Position numbers and translations under genes: made by a program. From contig JAOZSS010000003.1 of assembly GCA_029939545.1 (NCBI GenBank), positions 1-57,232 of the forward strand: a DNA stretch of 57,232 nt, written 5' to 3'. How positions within the stretch are numbered: the stretch's first letter is position 1; each line of letters begins with the position of its first letter. The notes under the pieces are model-generated. The model made no database searches, was not told the origin of the DNA, and saw only the letters and a list, made by a program, of their open reading frames with translations. Positions 26,133-35,096 of this stretch are shown piece by piece. The DNA is from Kiritimatiellia bacterium (GTDB taxonomy: Bacteria > Verrucomicrobiota > Kiritimatiellia > UBA8416 > JABMPJ01).

Positions 26133-27128
26133 ATGAGCAATGGTATTGATTTGAAGGGGCGGTCGCTGCTGACGCTCTCTGACCTGTCGGACGAAGAGAT
26201 CGCATGGTTGCTGGATGTGGCGTTGGAACTCAAACGAGACAAGCACGCGGGCACATGCGCTCAACGGCTGGTGGGTCGGCATATCGCATTGGTGTTTGAG
26301 AAGATGTCGACCCGTACGCGTTGTGCGGCAGCCGTTGCGGCAGCAGACGAAGGCGGGCGGACCGAGTACCTGGCCGCCACCGAAATTCACCTGGGCAAGA
26401 AAGAGTCGGTCGCCGACACGGCACGGGTGCTGGGCCGGATGTTTGACGGTATTCTGTTCCGGGGCTACCGGCAGGAAACCGTGGAGCTGCTGGCCGAGTT
26501 CAGCGGCGTACCGGTGTGGAACGGGCTGACTGATCTCTCGCACCCCACGCAGGCGTTGGCCGACCTGATGACGATCAAGGAGCGGTTTGGCGATCTGGCC
26601 GGGCGCAAGGTGGTCTATGCCGGCGACGGGCGCAACAACGTGGCGACCTCGCTGATGCTGGGCTGTGCGATCAGCGGGATGGATTTTGTCAATTGTACGC
26701 CTGACTCGCTCCGGCCGGCAGATGACCTGATCAAACATGCAAACCAGGTGGCTGTCGAACGCGGCGGTACGGTGCGGGTGTGTAGTGATCCGGGTGAGGC
26801 GGTCCAGGGCGCCCACGTGGTCTACACGGATGTGTGGACATCCATGGGCGAAGAGGATCAGTTCAAGGCACGCGTGGAGCTGCTACAGCCCTACCAGGTG
26901 AATATGGACCTGATGCAGGCAACCGGCAATCTGGAGTCCGACAACGTGATCTTTCTGCACTGTCTCCCCGCCTTTCACGATCATCGCACGGAGGTCACCC
27001 AGAAGTCTGGCCCCTTGGAGGTCACGGACGATGTATTTGAAGCACCGTTCTCGAAGGTGTTCGACCAGGCGGAGAATCGCCTGCATACGATCAAGGCGCT
27101 GTTTGTCTCATCACTCGAAAGGGATTAG
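26133..27128 (+). CDS. argF: Ornithine carbamoyltransferase
   Basis: A 331-residue cytoplasmic enzyme making citrulline from carbamoyl phosphate and ornithine. The start is ATG 26133 with AAGGA 8 nt upstream; residues before it in frame are unconserved. Carbamoyl-phosphate motif FEKMSTRTR, HPTQALADL, and the ornithine/catalytic HCLPAFHDHRTEV are visible, with the DVWTSMGEE of OTCases. The other OTC-specific feature, a Cys in HCLP rather than the HPLP of aspartate transcarbamoylases, is present. It is 9 bp before pyrB. Confidence 0.95.
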   Translation: MSNGIDLKGRSLLTLSDLSDEEIAWLLDVALELKRDKHAGTCAQRLVGRHIALVFEKMSTRTRCAAAVAAADEGGRTEYLAATEIHLGKKESVADTARVLGRMFDGILFRGYRQETVELLAEFSGVPVWNGLTDLSHPTQALADLMTIKERFGDLAGRKVVYAGDGRNNVATSLMLGCAISGMDFVNCTPDSLRPADDLIKHANQVAVERGGTVRVCSDPGEAVQGAHVVYTDVWTSMGEEDQFKARVELLQPYQVNMDLMQATGNLESDNVIFLHCLPAFHDHRTEVTQKSGPLEVTDDVFEAPFSKVFDQAENRLHTIKALFVSSLERD

Positions 27129-27137
27129 GAGGTCATC

Positions 27138-28208
27138 ATGGCGTTGACGGACATAGCGTGGGACGCGTTCCTCGAACTCGATCCGGTGGAGAAGAGCCGT
27201 CACCTGAACCAGGATGACGGGCGGCCGTTCCATGTGCTGATGACGCGGCAGTTCGATCGCAAGGCTCTCGACACGCTTGGCGAGCTGGCCACACGGATTC
27301 GCTTCCTTGCTAAGACCAAGGAGGGTATGACTTTCCTGGCCGGCCTGCTCCCGCACCGGCGGGCGATGCTCTACTTCACGCAACCCAGCACGCGAACGTT
27401 TCTCTCGTTCTGTTCCGCGTGCGAGATCCTGGGTATGCGTATCGGCAACGTGCGCGATACGGCGACATCCAGTGAGCTCAAAGGGGAAACGAAGGACGAT
27501 TCGGTCCGGACGTTCAGTTCCTACTTCGACTGTGTGGTCATGCGTACGCAGGTGGGCGGATTGGCCGAACGTATGGCCTGGGTGCTGTCGAATTCCGAGC
27601 GGCCGGTTCCGATTATCAACGCCGGCTCGGGCAAGGACCAGCATCCGACCCAGGCGCTGCTGGATATCTACACGCTCCAGCGCAGCTTCGAGGATTGTGG
27701 TGGCATCGATGGCAAGACTGTCGTCTTCGTGGGTGATCTGCTGCGTGGACGTACGGTGCGCTCACTTTCTGCCCTCCTGACGAACTACGAGGGGGTCCAC
27801 CAGGTGTTTATCGCCCCGCCCGAGCTGCAGGTGGCCGACGATGTGCTGGCGATCCTGGATGCGAGCCATGTCACATATGAGCAGGGCGATGACCTCGCGG
27901 CAGCGGTGCCGAAGGCCGATGCCATCTATATGACACGCGTGCAAGATGAGTGGGACACCGAGAAGGGCGCAAGCGCAAAGATCGACATTGAGCGCTACTG
28001 GCTAAAGGAAACCCACCTGGAGCAGCTCAAGCCGGATGCCGTGATCATGCATCCGCTGCCTCGTCGCCACGAAATTCCCCCGTCCATCGACAACGATCCG
28101 CGCGCCGTCTACTGGCGCCAGATGCGGAACGGGATGTGGATTCGGACGGCGCTGCTCGCCACGATCTTTGAATGTGACGGAGATATATATGCGTTTAGCC
28201 AGGCATGA
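27138..28208 (+). CDS. pyrB: Aspartate carbamoyltransferase catalytic chain
   Basis: A 356-residue enzyme condensing carbamoyl phosphate and aspartate in pyrimidine synthesis. Visible: QPSTRTFLSF (carbamoyl phosphate; the usual STRTRxSF has Phe for Arg), KGETKDDSVRTF, DQHPTQALLDIYTL, and HPLPRRHEI followed by DPRAVYWRQMRNGMWIR. It is longer than Escherichia coli PyrB (about 310) through an N-terminal extension of some 40 residues. No pyrI regulatory gene is adjacent. Its immediate juxtaposition to argF puts two carbamoyl-phosphate consumers under one transcript. Confidence 0.92.
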   Translation: MALTDIAWDAFLELDPVEKSRHLNQDDGRPFHVLMTRQFDRKALDTLGELATRIRFLAKTKEGMTFLAGLLPHRRAMLYFTQPSTRTFLSFCSACEILGMRIGNVRDTATSSELKGETKDDSVRTFSSYFDCVVMRTQVGGLAERMAWVLSNSERPVPIINAGSGKDQHPTQALLDIYTLQRSFEDCGGIDGKTVVFVGDLLRGRTVRSLSALLTNYEGVHQVFIAPPELQVADDVLAILDASHVTYEQGDDLAAAVPKADAIYMTRVQDEWDTEKGASAKIDIERYWLKETHLEQLKPDAVIMHPLPRRHEIPPSIDNDPRAVYWRQMRNGMWIRTALLATIFECDGDIYAFSQA

Positions 28209-29715
28209 GCAGAGCCCTGGGTTCAAGTGTGTGAAGGGTGATGCGACGCGTTCGTCGGGCGAGCCATCTGCGTGCTGGCTCCGACTTCTGTCGGTCCTGC
28301 TCCTGTTCGCCAGCGGCTGCGCATCGGTTCAGCCGCGTGGTGATGTAGATGTCGGGTTCGCCTTCTCGCGCGACACCTCGCCGGACGGTGCGGCCCGCTG
28401 CCGCGCGGCGGGACCGCTGTACGAATCCCAGGATACGGGTACGGGACAGCAGTTCACGGGGATACGGCCCTTCTATAGCCAGACCGTTGATACCGCGCAG
28501 GACCGGCGGCTGCACGAAGTGTTGTGGCCGGTCGCATCGGTGAAACATTTCAAAGGGGAGACGGATTGGCATTTCCTTCTGGCCTATGGCCATGACTTCG
28601 ACAACGAGGATGAGGCATCGCGCTACCGGGCCATGATCTTTCCTTTGGTCTACTGGGGGCGGGACAAGGAGAACGAATCGTACTTCAGCATTTTTCCTCT
28701 GGGGGGGACCCTGAACGAGTTCGTGGGGCGGGACCGGATCATCTTCGCGCTGTTCCCGCTCTACGCCTACAGCTATGTCGGAAATACCGAGACATGGGAC
28801 TATCTTTGGCCGATCGTGTCACGCACCAAGGGCGATGATGTCTCCCGTTTCCGCGTGTGGCCGCTCTATGGCAAGTCGGTCAGCGACAACAAGTGGACCA
28901 AGCAGTTCGTGCTCTGGCCGATTTGGAACCATGCGCGCTACTACTATCCGGGACACGAAGGGACCTCCTATATCCTTTTTCCTCTCTTCGGGCGGACCCA
29001 CACCAAGGATCAGAAAGGATGGATGGTGGTGCCACCTTTCTTTCGCTGGGCCAAGAGTGAGAAGCGTACGATGTTGAACTGCCCCTGGCCTTTCATCCAG
29101 TACGCCAGCGGCGACCAGGAAAAGCTATATATATGGCCACTGTGGGGGCGCCGCGACTACCAGGGCATTCGCTCATCGTTCCTGCTTTGGCCGTTTGTGC
29201 GCACCTCCCACGTGGAACGCAGCCATGAGACGCGTGATCGATTGGCCATATTCCCCTTCATCCATCATGAGCGCGTCAGCGCTGCCCGTGTGACCGAGAC
29301 CGGTGAGCAGACGGATAAGGCGGCCAATGTCAAGGCGCGCGCGCGCTACTTCAAATTGTGGCCGCTGCTGTCGTATCGGCGCGAAGGCGATGTCTCACGT
29401 TTCCGCCTGTTGGCCGTGTGGCCCGAGATGCAGACGCCGCAGATTGAGCGTAATTGGGCGCCTCTCTGGACGCTTTACTCCCGAGTGGCAACCCCTGAGC
29501 AGCTCGAACACGAGTTGCTGTGGGGACTCTTTCGCTATCGGCGTGAGGGCACGGAGTCGAGACATGTCTCGATCTTCCCGCTCTTCTCCACCAGTCGTTG
29601 CGATGCTGATGCACGTCGGCGACGCTGGTCTATCCTGTTGGGGTTGCTGGGGCATGAGCAGGAGGATGATCGCTCGACATGGCGCGTCCTCTGGTTTTTG
29701 AAGTTCGGAGGTTGA
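28189..29715 (+). CDS. Repeat-rich lipoprotein with WPLY/FPLF-type strands
   Basis: A 508-residue predicted lipoprotein. I chose ATG 28189, which has GGAG 6 nt upstream and overlaps pyrB by 20 bp; an in-frame ATG at 28168 is also possible. A hydrophobic run LLSVLLLFASGC ends in a lipobox Cys. The n-region before it is unusually long (about 35 residues), so a later start cannot be excluded. The rest is built of recurrent aromatic motifs about 25-45 residues apart: IFPLVYW, FALFPLYAYS, LWPIVS, VWPLYGKS, LWPIWN, LFPLFGR, LWPLLSY, IFPLFSTS. These look like repeating beta strands. No named family is recognised. It precedes the mla genes, so an envelope role is likely. Confidence 0.7.
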   Translation: MRLARHEQSPGFKCVKGDATRSSGEPSACWLRLLSVLLLFASGCASVQPRGDVDVGFAFSRDTSPDGAARCRAAGPLYESQDTGTGQQFTGIRPFYSQTVDTAQDRRLHEVLWPVASVKHFKGETDWHFLLAYGHDFDNEDEASRYRAMIFPLVYWGRDKENESYFSIFPLGGTLNEFVGRDRIIFALFPLYAYSYVGNTETWDYLWPIVSRTKGDDVSRFRVWPLYGKSVSDNKWTKQFVLWPIWNHARYYYPGHEGTSYILFPLFGRTHTKDQKGWMVVPPFFRWAKSEKRTMLNCPWPFIQYASGDQEKLYIWPLWGRRDYQGIRSSFLLWPFVRTSHVERSHETRDRLAIFPFIHHERVSAARVTETGEQTDKAANVKARARYFKLWPLLSYRREGDVSRFRLLAVWPEMQTPQIERNWAPLWTLYSRVATPEQLEHELLWGLFRYRREGTESRHVSIFPLFSTSRCDADARRRRWSILLGLLGHEQEDDRSTWRVLWFLKFGG

Positions 29716-29756
29716 CAGCGTAGGCGTCTCGGTGGGACGCTCATCCCGAGTATCGT

Positions 29757-30569
29757 ATGGTAACACGTGAACCAGAGTATTTTCCGCCAGCGGAGAACTT
29801 TGTGGCCCAGTTGGGCCGCCATGTTATCTTTTTCTGTCGTGCGGTGGGGCAGGGCGGACTCCTCTTCCTGCAGGCTGTCCTTGCGATGCGCTTTGCCCTG
29901 ACCAAGCGCGCCCGGCAGGAGATCATCGTGCAGATGTTCGTCTCCGGTATCAAGAGCCTCGGGGTCATCACCGTGGTGGCCCTGTTCACGGGTATGATCT
30001 TGGCTTTGCAGACCGGTATTGAGCTGAGCAAGTTCAACCAGGAGGTCAACATCGGAACGGCGGTGATGGTGTCGATGCTCCGCGAAATGGGACCTTTCAT
30101 GACCGGCCTGATCCTGGCGGCGTGTGTCGGATCGGCCATGGCTGCGCAACTCGGAACGATGGTGGTGTCCGAAGAGATCGCTGCGCTTGAGATCATGTCG
30201 ATTGATCCGGTGCGCTTCCTCGTCATGCCGCGTCTGGTGGCGATGAGCATCATGACGCCCCTCCTGGCCTTTTATACCTGCATCATCGGCGTGATCGGTG
30301 GCGGTATCGTGGGTGCCTCCCAGCTTGGCGTGTCGTGGGTATCGTACATCGACAACGCCACACGTTTCGCCGGCGCGAAAGACCTGTATGTGGGTCTGTT
30401 CAAGGCGCTCCTGTTTGGCGTGGTCATTACCATTCTTTCCTGTCACGAAGGGTTTGCGACGACACAGGGTGCTGTCGGGGTCGGTTACGCCACCCGCAAG
30501 GCGGTGCTCGTGTCGTTTCTGCATGTTCTGATCCTCGGCTATTTCGTCACGCGGTTGTTCTACGTTTAG
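29757..30569 (+). CDS. mlaE: Phospholipid/lipid ABC transporter permease MlaE
   Basis: A 270-residue inner-membrane permease of the MlaE/YrbE family. After an amphipathic N-terminus come about five to six hydrophobic segments, including VITVVALFTGMILALQTG, GPFMTGLILAACVGSAMAAQ and LVAMSIMTPLLAFYTCIIGV. The family motif around ELGTM/EEIxALxxM appears as AQLGTMVVSEEIAALEIMSIDP. It works with MlaF and MlaD, whose genes follow, to move phospholipids between inner and outer membranes. No strong Shine-Dalgarno is seen; the ATG fits the family start. Confidence 0.94.
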   Translation: MVTREPEYFPPAENFVAQLGRHVIFFCRAVGQGGLLFLQAVLAMRFALTKRARQEIIVQMFVSGIKSLGVITVVALFTGMILALQTGIELSKFNQEVNIGTAVMVSMLREMGPFMTGLILAACVGSAMAAQLGTMVVSEEIAALEIMSIDPVRFLVMPRLVAMSIMTPLLAFYTCIIGVIGGGIVGASQLGVSWVSYIDNATRFAGAKDLYVGLFKALLFGVVITILSCHEGFATTQGAVGVGYATRKAVLVSFLHVLILGYFVTRLFYV

Positions 30570-30622
30570 AGAGTTCTGCTTGCCCTCCATAGCTCGAAGA
30601 GCGACGGAGGGAGTTGTGAATT

Positions 30623-31384
30623 ATGATTCGGTTTGAGAAAGTAACGAAGGTGTTGGGCGGGAAGCCGGTGCTAGATGGCATCGACTTCGAGATCAACCGT
30701 GGTGAGACCTTCTGCATTGTGGGTGCGTCCGGAGCGGGCAAGAGTGTGACGCTTAAACATATGGTCCGACTCATGACGCCTGATGATGGCCGCATCCTCG
30801 TTGCAGGCGATGACGTCGGCTCTGCTACGGGAGCAGATCTTGCACGGGTTAGAAATCGTTTCGGCTACCTATTCCAAAGCGCGGCCCTGTTGGCATGGCT
30901 GTCTGTGGCCGAGAATGTGGCGCTACCTCTGCGCGAAAAGCATGACGTCGACGAGGACGAGATTCTTGACCGTGTGCACAAGACGCTAGCCATGGTTGGC
31001 CTGGAGAACGATGGCGCGAAAGTGCCGTCCGAGATCTCGGGCGGCATGCGCAAGCGCGCCGGACTGGCGCGTGCCATTATCGAGAGCCCCGAGATCATCT
31101 TGTACGATGAGCCGACGTCTGGACTCGACCCCGTGACCTCGCGCACGATCGACCGGTTGATCGGTAAGCTTCGGGAAGACCTGGGCGTTACCAGCGTGGT
31201 GGTGACCCATGATCTGCACAGTGCCCTGGCGATTGGCACGCGAATCGCTATGCTGAACCGGGGTCGCATAGCCGAGATAGCAACACCTGAAGCCTTTATG
31301 GAATCTTCGAGCGAAGAAGTGCAGCGTTTCCTGGCCGCTCAGTATATCACGAAGGAAGCGCCGTGGGAAAGGGACCAGCAATGA
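30623..31384 (+). CDS. mlaF: Lipid ABC transporter ATP-binding protein MlaF
   Basis: A 253-residue cytoplasmic ATPase energising the MlaE permease. Walker A is GASGAGKSV, the signature is SGGMRKRAGLARA, and Walker B is ILYDEPTSGLDP with the H-loop VVVTHDL. The 'SGGMRKR' variant is characteristic of Mla-type ATPases. Its stop codon overlaps the start of mlaD. Confidence 0.95.
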   Translation: MIRFEKVTKVLGGKPVLDGIDFEINRGETFCIVGASGAGKSVTLKHMVRLMTPDDGRILVAGDDVGSATGADLARVRNRFGYLFQSAALLAWLSVAENVALPLREKHDVDEDEILDRVHKTLAMVGLENDGAKVPSEISGGMRKRAGLARAIIESPEIILYDEPTSGLDPVTSRTIDRLIGKLREDLGVTSVVVTHDLHSALAIGTRIAMLNRGRIAEIATPEAFMESSSEEVQRFLAAQYITKEAPWERDQQ

Positions 31385-32277
31385 GAAAAGACTGTGTAGC
31401 ACGCGAGTTGACCCGGGAGATGATTGTCGGTGCCTTTATGGTCATGATCTTCCTCGGGATGGGATATTTTACCATCATCCTTTCCCGTGAGACATGGTTC
31501 TCCCGGAAGCAGCACATGGACGTGATGTTCAAGAACGTGATGGGCTTGCGCGAAGGCAACAACGTGGTGGTGCGCGGCATGCCGGTCGGCAAGATCGACA
31601 GCCTCGTGCTTGAGGGCCCCTGGGTCCGGCTCCGCCTGGTGTTGGATGACGGGCTGGAAATGAAGAAGGACTACGAAATTCGGATTGTGGCCACCTCGAT
31701 CCTTGGCGGACGCTACCTGGAGATCAGGGAGGGGTCCGAATCTCTGCCGACGCTTCCGTTGACGAGCCGCTTTGTGGGGCACGAACCCTATGACCTGATG
31801 GCTGATGCGGCGGCGGTCATTAACAAGGCGCGCACAGAGCTTGTTGAGGGTGGTGCCATCGACAACTTCAAGAGGGTGTTGGAACAGATTAGCGCTGTTA
31901 TCGCAAGGGTCGAGGCGGGTGAGGGCTCGCTAGGCAAGCTGTTGTCCAAGGATGCGACGCTCTACAATGACGTGGCCGGGACCGTGGAGGCGCTGCGCGA
32001 TGTGGTGGAGGGCTTACAGCGCGGGGAAGGAACGCTGGGACGCCTCATGTCGGAAGACGATCAGCTCTACAACGATCTTGCCGCCATCGTGGCCTCGCTC
32101 AAAGAGGTAACGGCCAAGATCGAGAGGGGCGAGGGCTCGTTGGGCAAGCTTATCTCTGACGACGGGGTATATGTTGAGGTAGAGGAGATGATGAAGGATG
32201 TGCGGGCGACCCTCGATGACTACCGCGAAACGGCGCCGATCGTAACGTTCACCAGCATCTTCTTTGGTGCGTTCTAG
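31381..32277 (+). CDS. mlaD: MlaD/MCE-domain substrate-binding protein with C-terminal GEGxLG repeats
   Basis: A 298-residue protein, inner-membrane anchored by one N-terminal helix (about 14-34, MIVGAFMVMIFLGMGYFTII). The MCE domain follows (about 40-130): FKNVMGLREGNNVVVRGMPV, GKIDSL, and TSILGGRYLEI. The C-terminal half is helical and carries three repeats of GEGSLGKL / GEGTLGRL / GEGSLGKL spaced about 45 residues, each in a YNDVA/YNDLA-type helix context. Start ATG overlaps the mlaF stop (ATGA). It binds lipid and, through its hexameric ring, passes it along. The repeats suggest an extended periplasmic stalk. Confidence 0.93.
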   Translation: MRKDCVARELTREMIVGAFMVMIFLGMGYFTIILSRETWFSRKQHMDVMFKNVMGLREGNNVVVRGMPVGKIDSLVLEGPWVRLRLVLDDGLEMKKDYEIRIVATSILGGRYLEIREGSESLPTLPLTSRFVGHEPYDLMADAAAVINKARTELVEGGAIDNFKRVLEQISAVIARVEAGEGSLGKLLSKDATLYNDVAGTVEALRDVVEGLQRGEGTLGRLMSEDDQLYNDLAAIVASLKEVTAKIERGEGSLGKLISDDGVYVEVEEMMKDVRATLDDYRETAPIVTFTSIFFGAF

Positions 32278-32284
32278 CCACATT

Positions 32285-32307
32285 CGCGAGCCGCCGGGGC
32301 GGCGCGC
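32285..32307. terminator. Candidate hairpin between convergent mlaD and guaB
   Basis: GCCGCC and GGCGGC (32290-32303) form a tight GC-rich stem around G-rich bases, flanked by CGCG/CGCG. It lies in the 36-bp gap between convergent genes, a usual place for a shared terminator. There is no clear T tract, so confidence is low. Confidence 0.35.
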
Positions 32308-32313
32308 GTCAGG

Positions 32314-33804
32314 CTAGCTCCGATAGTTCGGCGCTTCCTTCATGATCTTCACGTCATGTGGATGCGACTCGCTGAGTCCGGCCATACTGATGCGTACGAA
32401 CTCACCCCCGGTCTGCAGTTCATCGACGGACTTGCACCCGCAGTAGCCCATCGAGGAGCGGAGTCCGCCGCAGAATTGGGTCATCACTTTCTCAACCGTA
32501 CCTGCGTAGGGGACGATGCCTTCAATGCCCTGCGGCACCAGCTCGTCGTCGCGGGTCTGTGCCTGGCTGTAGCGCTCGCGGCTGCCCAGCGATTCGCGCA
32601 TCGCCGCGAGGCTTCCCATGCCGCGGTAGACCACGTACTGGCGGCCCTGGTGGAGAATCTTCTCGCCCGGACTCTCTTGCGTACCGGCCAGGATGGAGCC
32701 GAGCATGACCGTTTCGGCACCGGCCACGATGGCCTTAGGCACATCGCCGGAGTGGCGGATGCCGCCATCGGCGATAACCGGGATGCTACCCTCGAGTGCG
32801 GTCGCGCAGTGGTAGACCGCCGAAATCTGCGGAACCCCAACGCCGCACACCACGCGAGTCGTGCAGATGGAGCCGGGGCCGATGCCGACCTTTATGGCAT
32901 GGGCACCTGCGTCGCGAAGCGCCACGGCCCCGGCGGCGGTGCCCACGTTACCGGCAATGACGTCGATGTCCGGGAACGTCTTGGTCAGCCAGCGCACCAT
33001 GTCGATGATGCCGCTTGAGTGACCGTGTGCGCTGTCGATCACGATGATGTCGACATGTGCGTTGGCCAGCAACTCGGCGCGTTCGTAGTTGCCGCCACTG
33101 ACAGCCGCCGCGACACGCAGCCGGTACTCATCATCGCGGTTATACATCGGCTGCACGTCTTCAACGAGGTTCTTGACGTCGGAGAAGGCATAGAGCCCAA
33201 CCAGCTTACCCTTGTCCAGCAGGGGAAGCTTGCCGAGTTTATTCTTCATCATAATGTCATAGGCTTCCTGGAGCGTTGTGCCCGGGGCCGCCGAAACAAC
33301 ATCAGACGTCATGACTGAATCGATACGGGCGTCGGTGTCGCGTGCGAATTTCGTGTCCTTGGATGTCAGGATGCCGGCTAACGTGTCGTCGGCGTTAAGG
33401 ATTGGGAACCCGCTGAAGCCGTACCCGTGTTCGCGCCGTGTCGCGCGTACCTTATCAAGCGTATCGGATACCCGAAAGACGACCGGGTCGATAATCAGAC
33501 CGTGCAGGTGGCGTTTAACCATGTCGACCTGCTCGGCCTGGGTCTCGGCTGGCAGGTTCTTGTGGATGACCCCTATACCGCCGAGCATCGCCATGGCGAT
33601 GGCCATGCGGGATTCGGTTACCGTATCCATGGCCGCACTGACAAAGGGAATATTAGCGCTGATACGCGAGGTCAGGCGTGTTTGAATCGATGCGTCGTCG
33701 GGCAGAAAATCAGCGTAACGTGTGACAAGCGCCACGTCGTCAAAAGTCAGTCCCTCGAAGGGGAATTGGGCGATAAAAGAATTGAGATGTCTATTCCTGC
33801 TCAT
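32314..33804 (-). CDS. guaB: Inosine-5'-monophosphate dehydrogenase
   Basis: A 496-residue enzyme oxidising IMP to XMP in GMP synthesis. ATG 33804 has GGAGG 7 nt upstream; frame before it is unconserved. The N-terminus LTFDDVALVTRYADFLP is typical. Two CBS domains occupy about 105-215. The IMP-binding catalytic loop GPGSICTTRVV has Cys314. The flap with GMGSL and SRERYSQ (about 400-425) is present, as is YAGTVEKVMTQFCGGLRSSMGY. Full length and complete. Confidence 0.97.
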   Translation of the reverse strand: MSRNRHLNSFIAQFPFEGLTFDDVALVTRYADFLPDDASIQTRLTSRISANIPFVSAAMDTVTESRMAIAMAMLGGIGVIHKNLPAETQAEQVDMVKRHLHGLIIDPVVFRVSDTLDKVRATRREHGYGFSGFPILNADDTLAGILTSKDTKFARDTDARIDSVMTSDVVSAAPGTTLQEAYDIMMKNKLGKLPLLDKGKLVGLYAFSDVKNLVEDVQPMYNRDDEYRLRVAAAVSGGNYERAELLANAHVDIIVIDSAHGHSSGIIDMVRWLTKTFPDIDVIAGNVGTAAGAVALRDAGAHAIKVGIGPGSICTTRVVCGVGVPQISAVYHCATALEGSIPVIADGGIRHSGDVPKAIVAGAETVMLGSILAGTQESPGEKILHQGRQYVVYRGMGSLAAMRESLGSRERYSQAQTRDDELVPQGIEGIVPYAGTVEKVMTQFCGGLRSSMGYCGCKSVDELQTGGEFVRISMAGLSESHPHDVKIMKEAPNYRS

Positions 33805-33934
33805 GGGGCAACCTCCGTCCGCAAGCCGTCCGCGACAACGCGGCCTGACCTCGGCTGTTGCCCCCAATCATTTATCGTGCTTCTGGGGATTTGGCAAGGG
33901 CAAAGACAGGAAAACCGGGATCATGGCGGCACCA

Positions 33935-35080
33935 TTAGCCGAGAATCACATCCTCGAGTCGCCGTGGAACCCGGGTCAGGCATTCATGGCCGTGCGGCGT
34001 AACGCGGACATCGTCCTCGATGCGAATGCCGCCCAGGCCTTTGAGGTAGATGCCGGGCTCCACTGTGATCAGCATGTTGGACCGCAGGCGGACAGGCTTG
34101 TCTGGCGGCTTGGTCCCCATTCCCATGCGCGGTAGTTCGTGAATATTGAGGCCAATACCATGCCCTAGACCGTGGCGGATGTTGTCGGAATACCCACCAT
34201 TGCGGATGACATCCCATGCCCGCCGGGCGACCGAATGCGTGGCTACGCCGGGCCGAATGGCCGCAATGCCCTCACGGTTGGCGCGAAGAACCAGATCATA
34301 GATCTCGGCAAGCTTGGGACGGGGAGAGCCTACAAAGAGGACGCGTGTGATATCGCTCCGGTAGCCATCCAACTCGGCTCCCCAGTCAAACAGGAGCGGC
34401 TCGCCGCGGCGGACTTTTCGATTCGTTGGCGTGTGATGACAACTGGCACTGTTGGCACCGCTGGCGACAATGATGCCACTGTCAGGGAACGCTTGCTTGT
34501 CGGCCCCAAGCTGGCGCATGCGGTACTCGAGCTCCGCCGCCAGGCGTTTCTCACTATGACCGAGAAAGGTGTGTATGCCTTCGTCGAGTATGGAGCGGAA
34601 GGCCTTCTCGGCCATGCGCACGCACTTTCGTGTAAGGCGGATCTCAAGCTCGTCTTTAACGGAACGGCATACCGTCATCGCGTTACCGATATCGACCTGG
34701 CGGCGGCGCCCCATCGCGTCGGCAAACTGCTTGTGTCGCTGCCAGCTCATCTGGGCGCCCTGGAACCCGACAGCACCCCGGTGTTTCATGCGGTGCATGG
34801 CGTTGTGGGCCTGTTCAAAAAGAGGGACGTGTGGAATCGTGATATCGACACCAGGTGCCTGCGTCCGGATGCACTCCACGAACATCTTGTTGGTGTAGAG
34901 CCGGGCCCAGTCGTTGCCGATAAGCAGGGCGGATGCCCCCTCGGTGCATCCGGTCAGGTAGCGGATATCGACGGGGTCCGTGATGAGGAGCACGTCAACC
35001 CCGTGTTGCGCCTGGGCGTACTGAACGGCAGCACGGCGTCGGCGACAGTGGTCGTCGGCAGAAAAGAGGGGTTTGCTCAT
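33935..35080 (-). CDS. M24 Xaa-Pro aminopeptidase-like protein
   Basis: A 381-residue metallopeptidase of the creatinase/prolidase fold. ATG 35080 follows AAGGA at 8 nt; the frame upstream overlaps ruvC and is unconserved. An N-terminal creatinase-like domain (DVLLITDPVDIRYLTGCTEG) precedes the pita-bread domain with its five metal ligands apparent in LLFDWGAELDGYRSDITR (two Asp), GLGHGIGLNIHE (His), ITVEPGIY (Glu) and GGIRIEDDV (Glu). It removes the residue before proline or acts as a dipeptidase. It is 16 bp after ruvC. Confidence 0.92.
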   Translation of the reverse strand: MSKPLFSADDHCRRRRAAVQYAQAQHGVDVLLITDPVDIRYLTGCTEGASALLIGNDWARLYTNKMFVECIRTQAPGVDITIPHVPLFEQAHNAMHRMKHRGAVGFQGAQMSWQRHKQFADAMGRRRQVDIGNAMTVCRSVKDELEIRLTRKCVRMAEKAFRSILDEGIHTFLGHSEKRLAAELEYRMRQLGADKQAFPDSGIIVASGANSASCHHTPTNRKVRRGEPLLFDWGAELDGYRSDITRVLFVGSPRPKLAEIYDLVLRANREGIAAIRPGVATHSVARRAWDVIRNGGYSDNIRHGLGHGIGLNIHELPRMGMGTKPPDKPVRLRSNMLITVEPGIYLKGLGGIRIEDDVRVTPHGHECLTRVPRRLEDVILG

Positions 35081-35096
35081 AGCGCCATCCTTTGTT

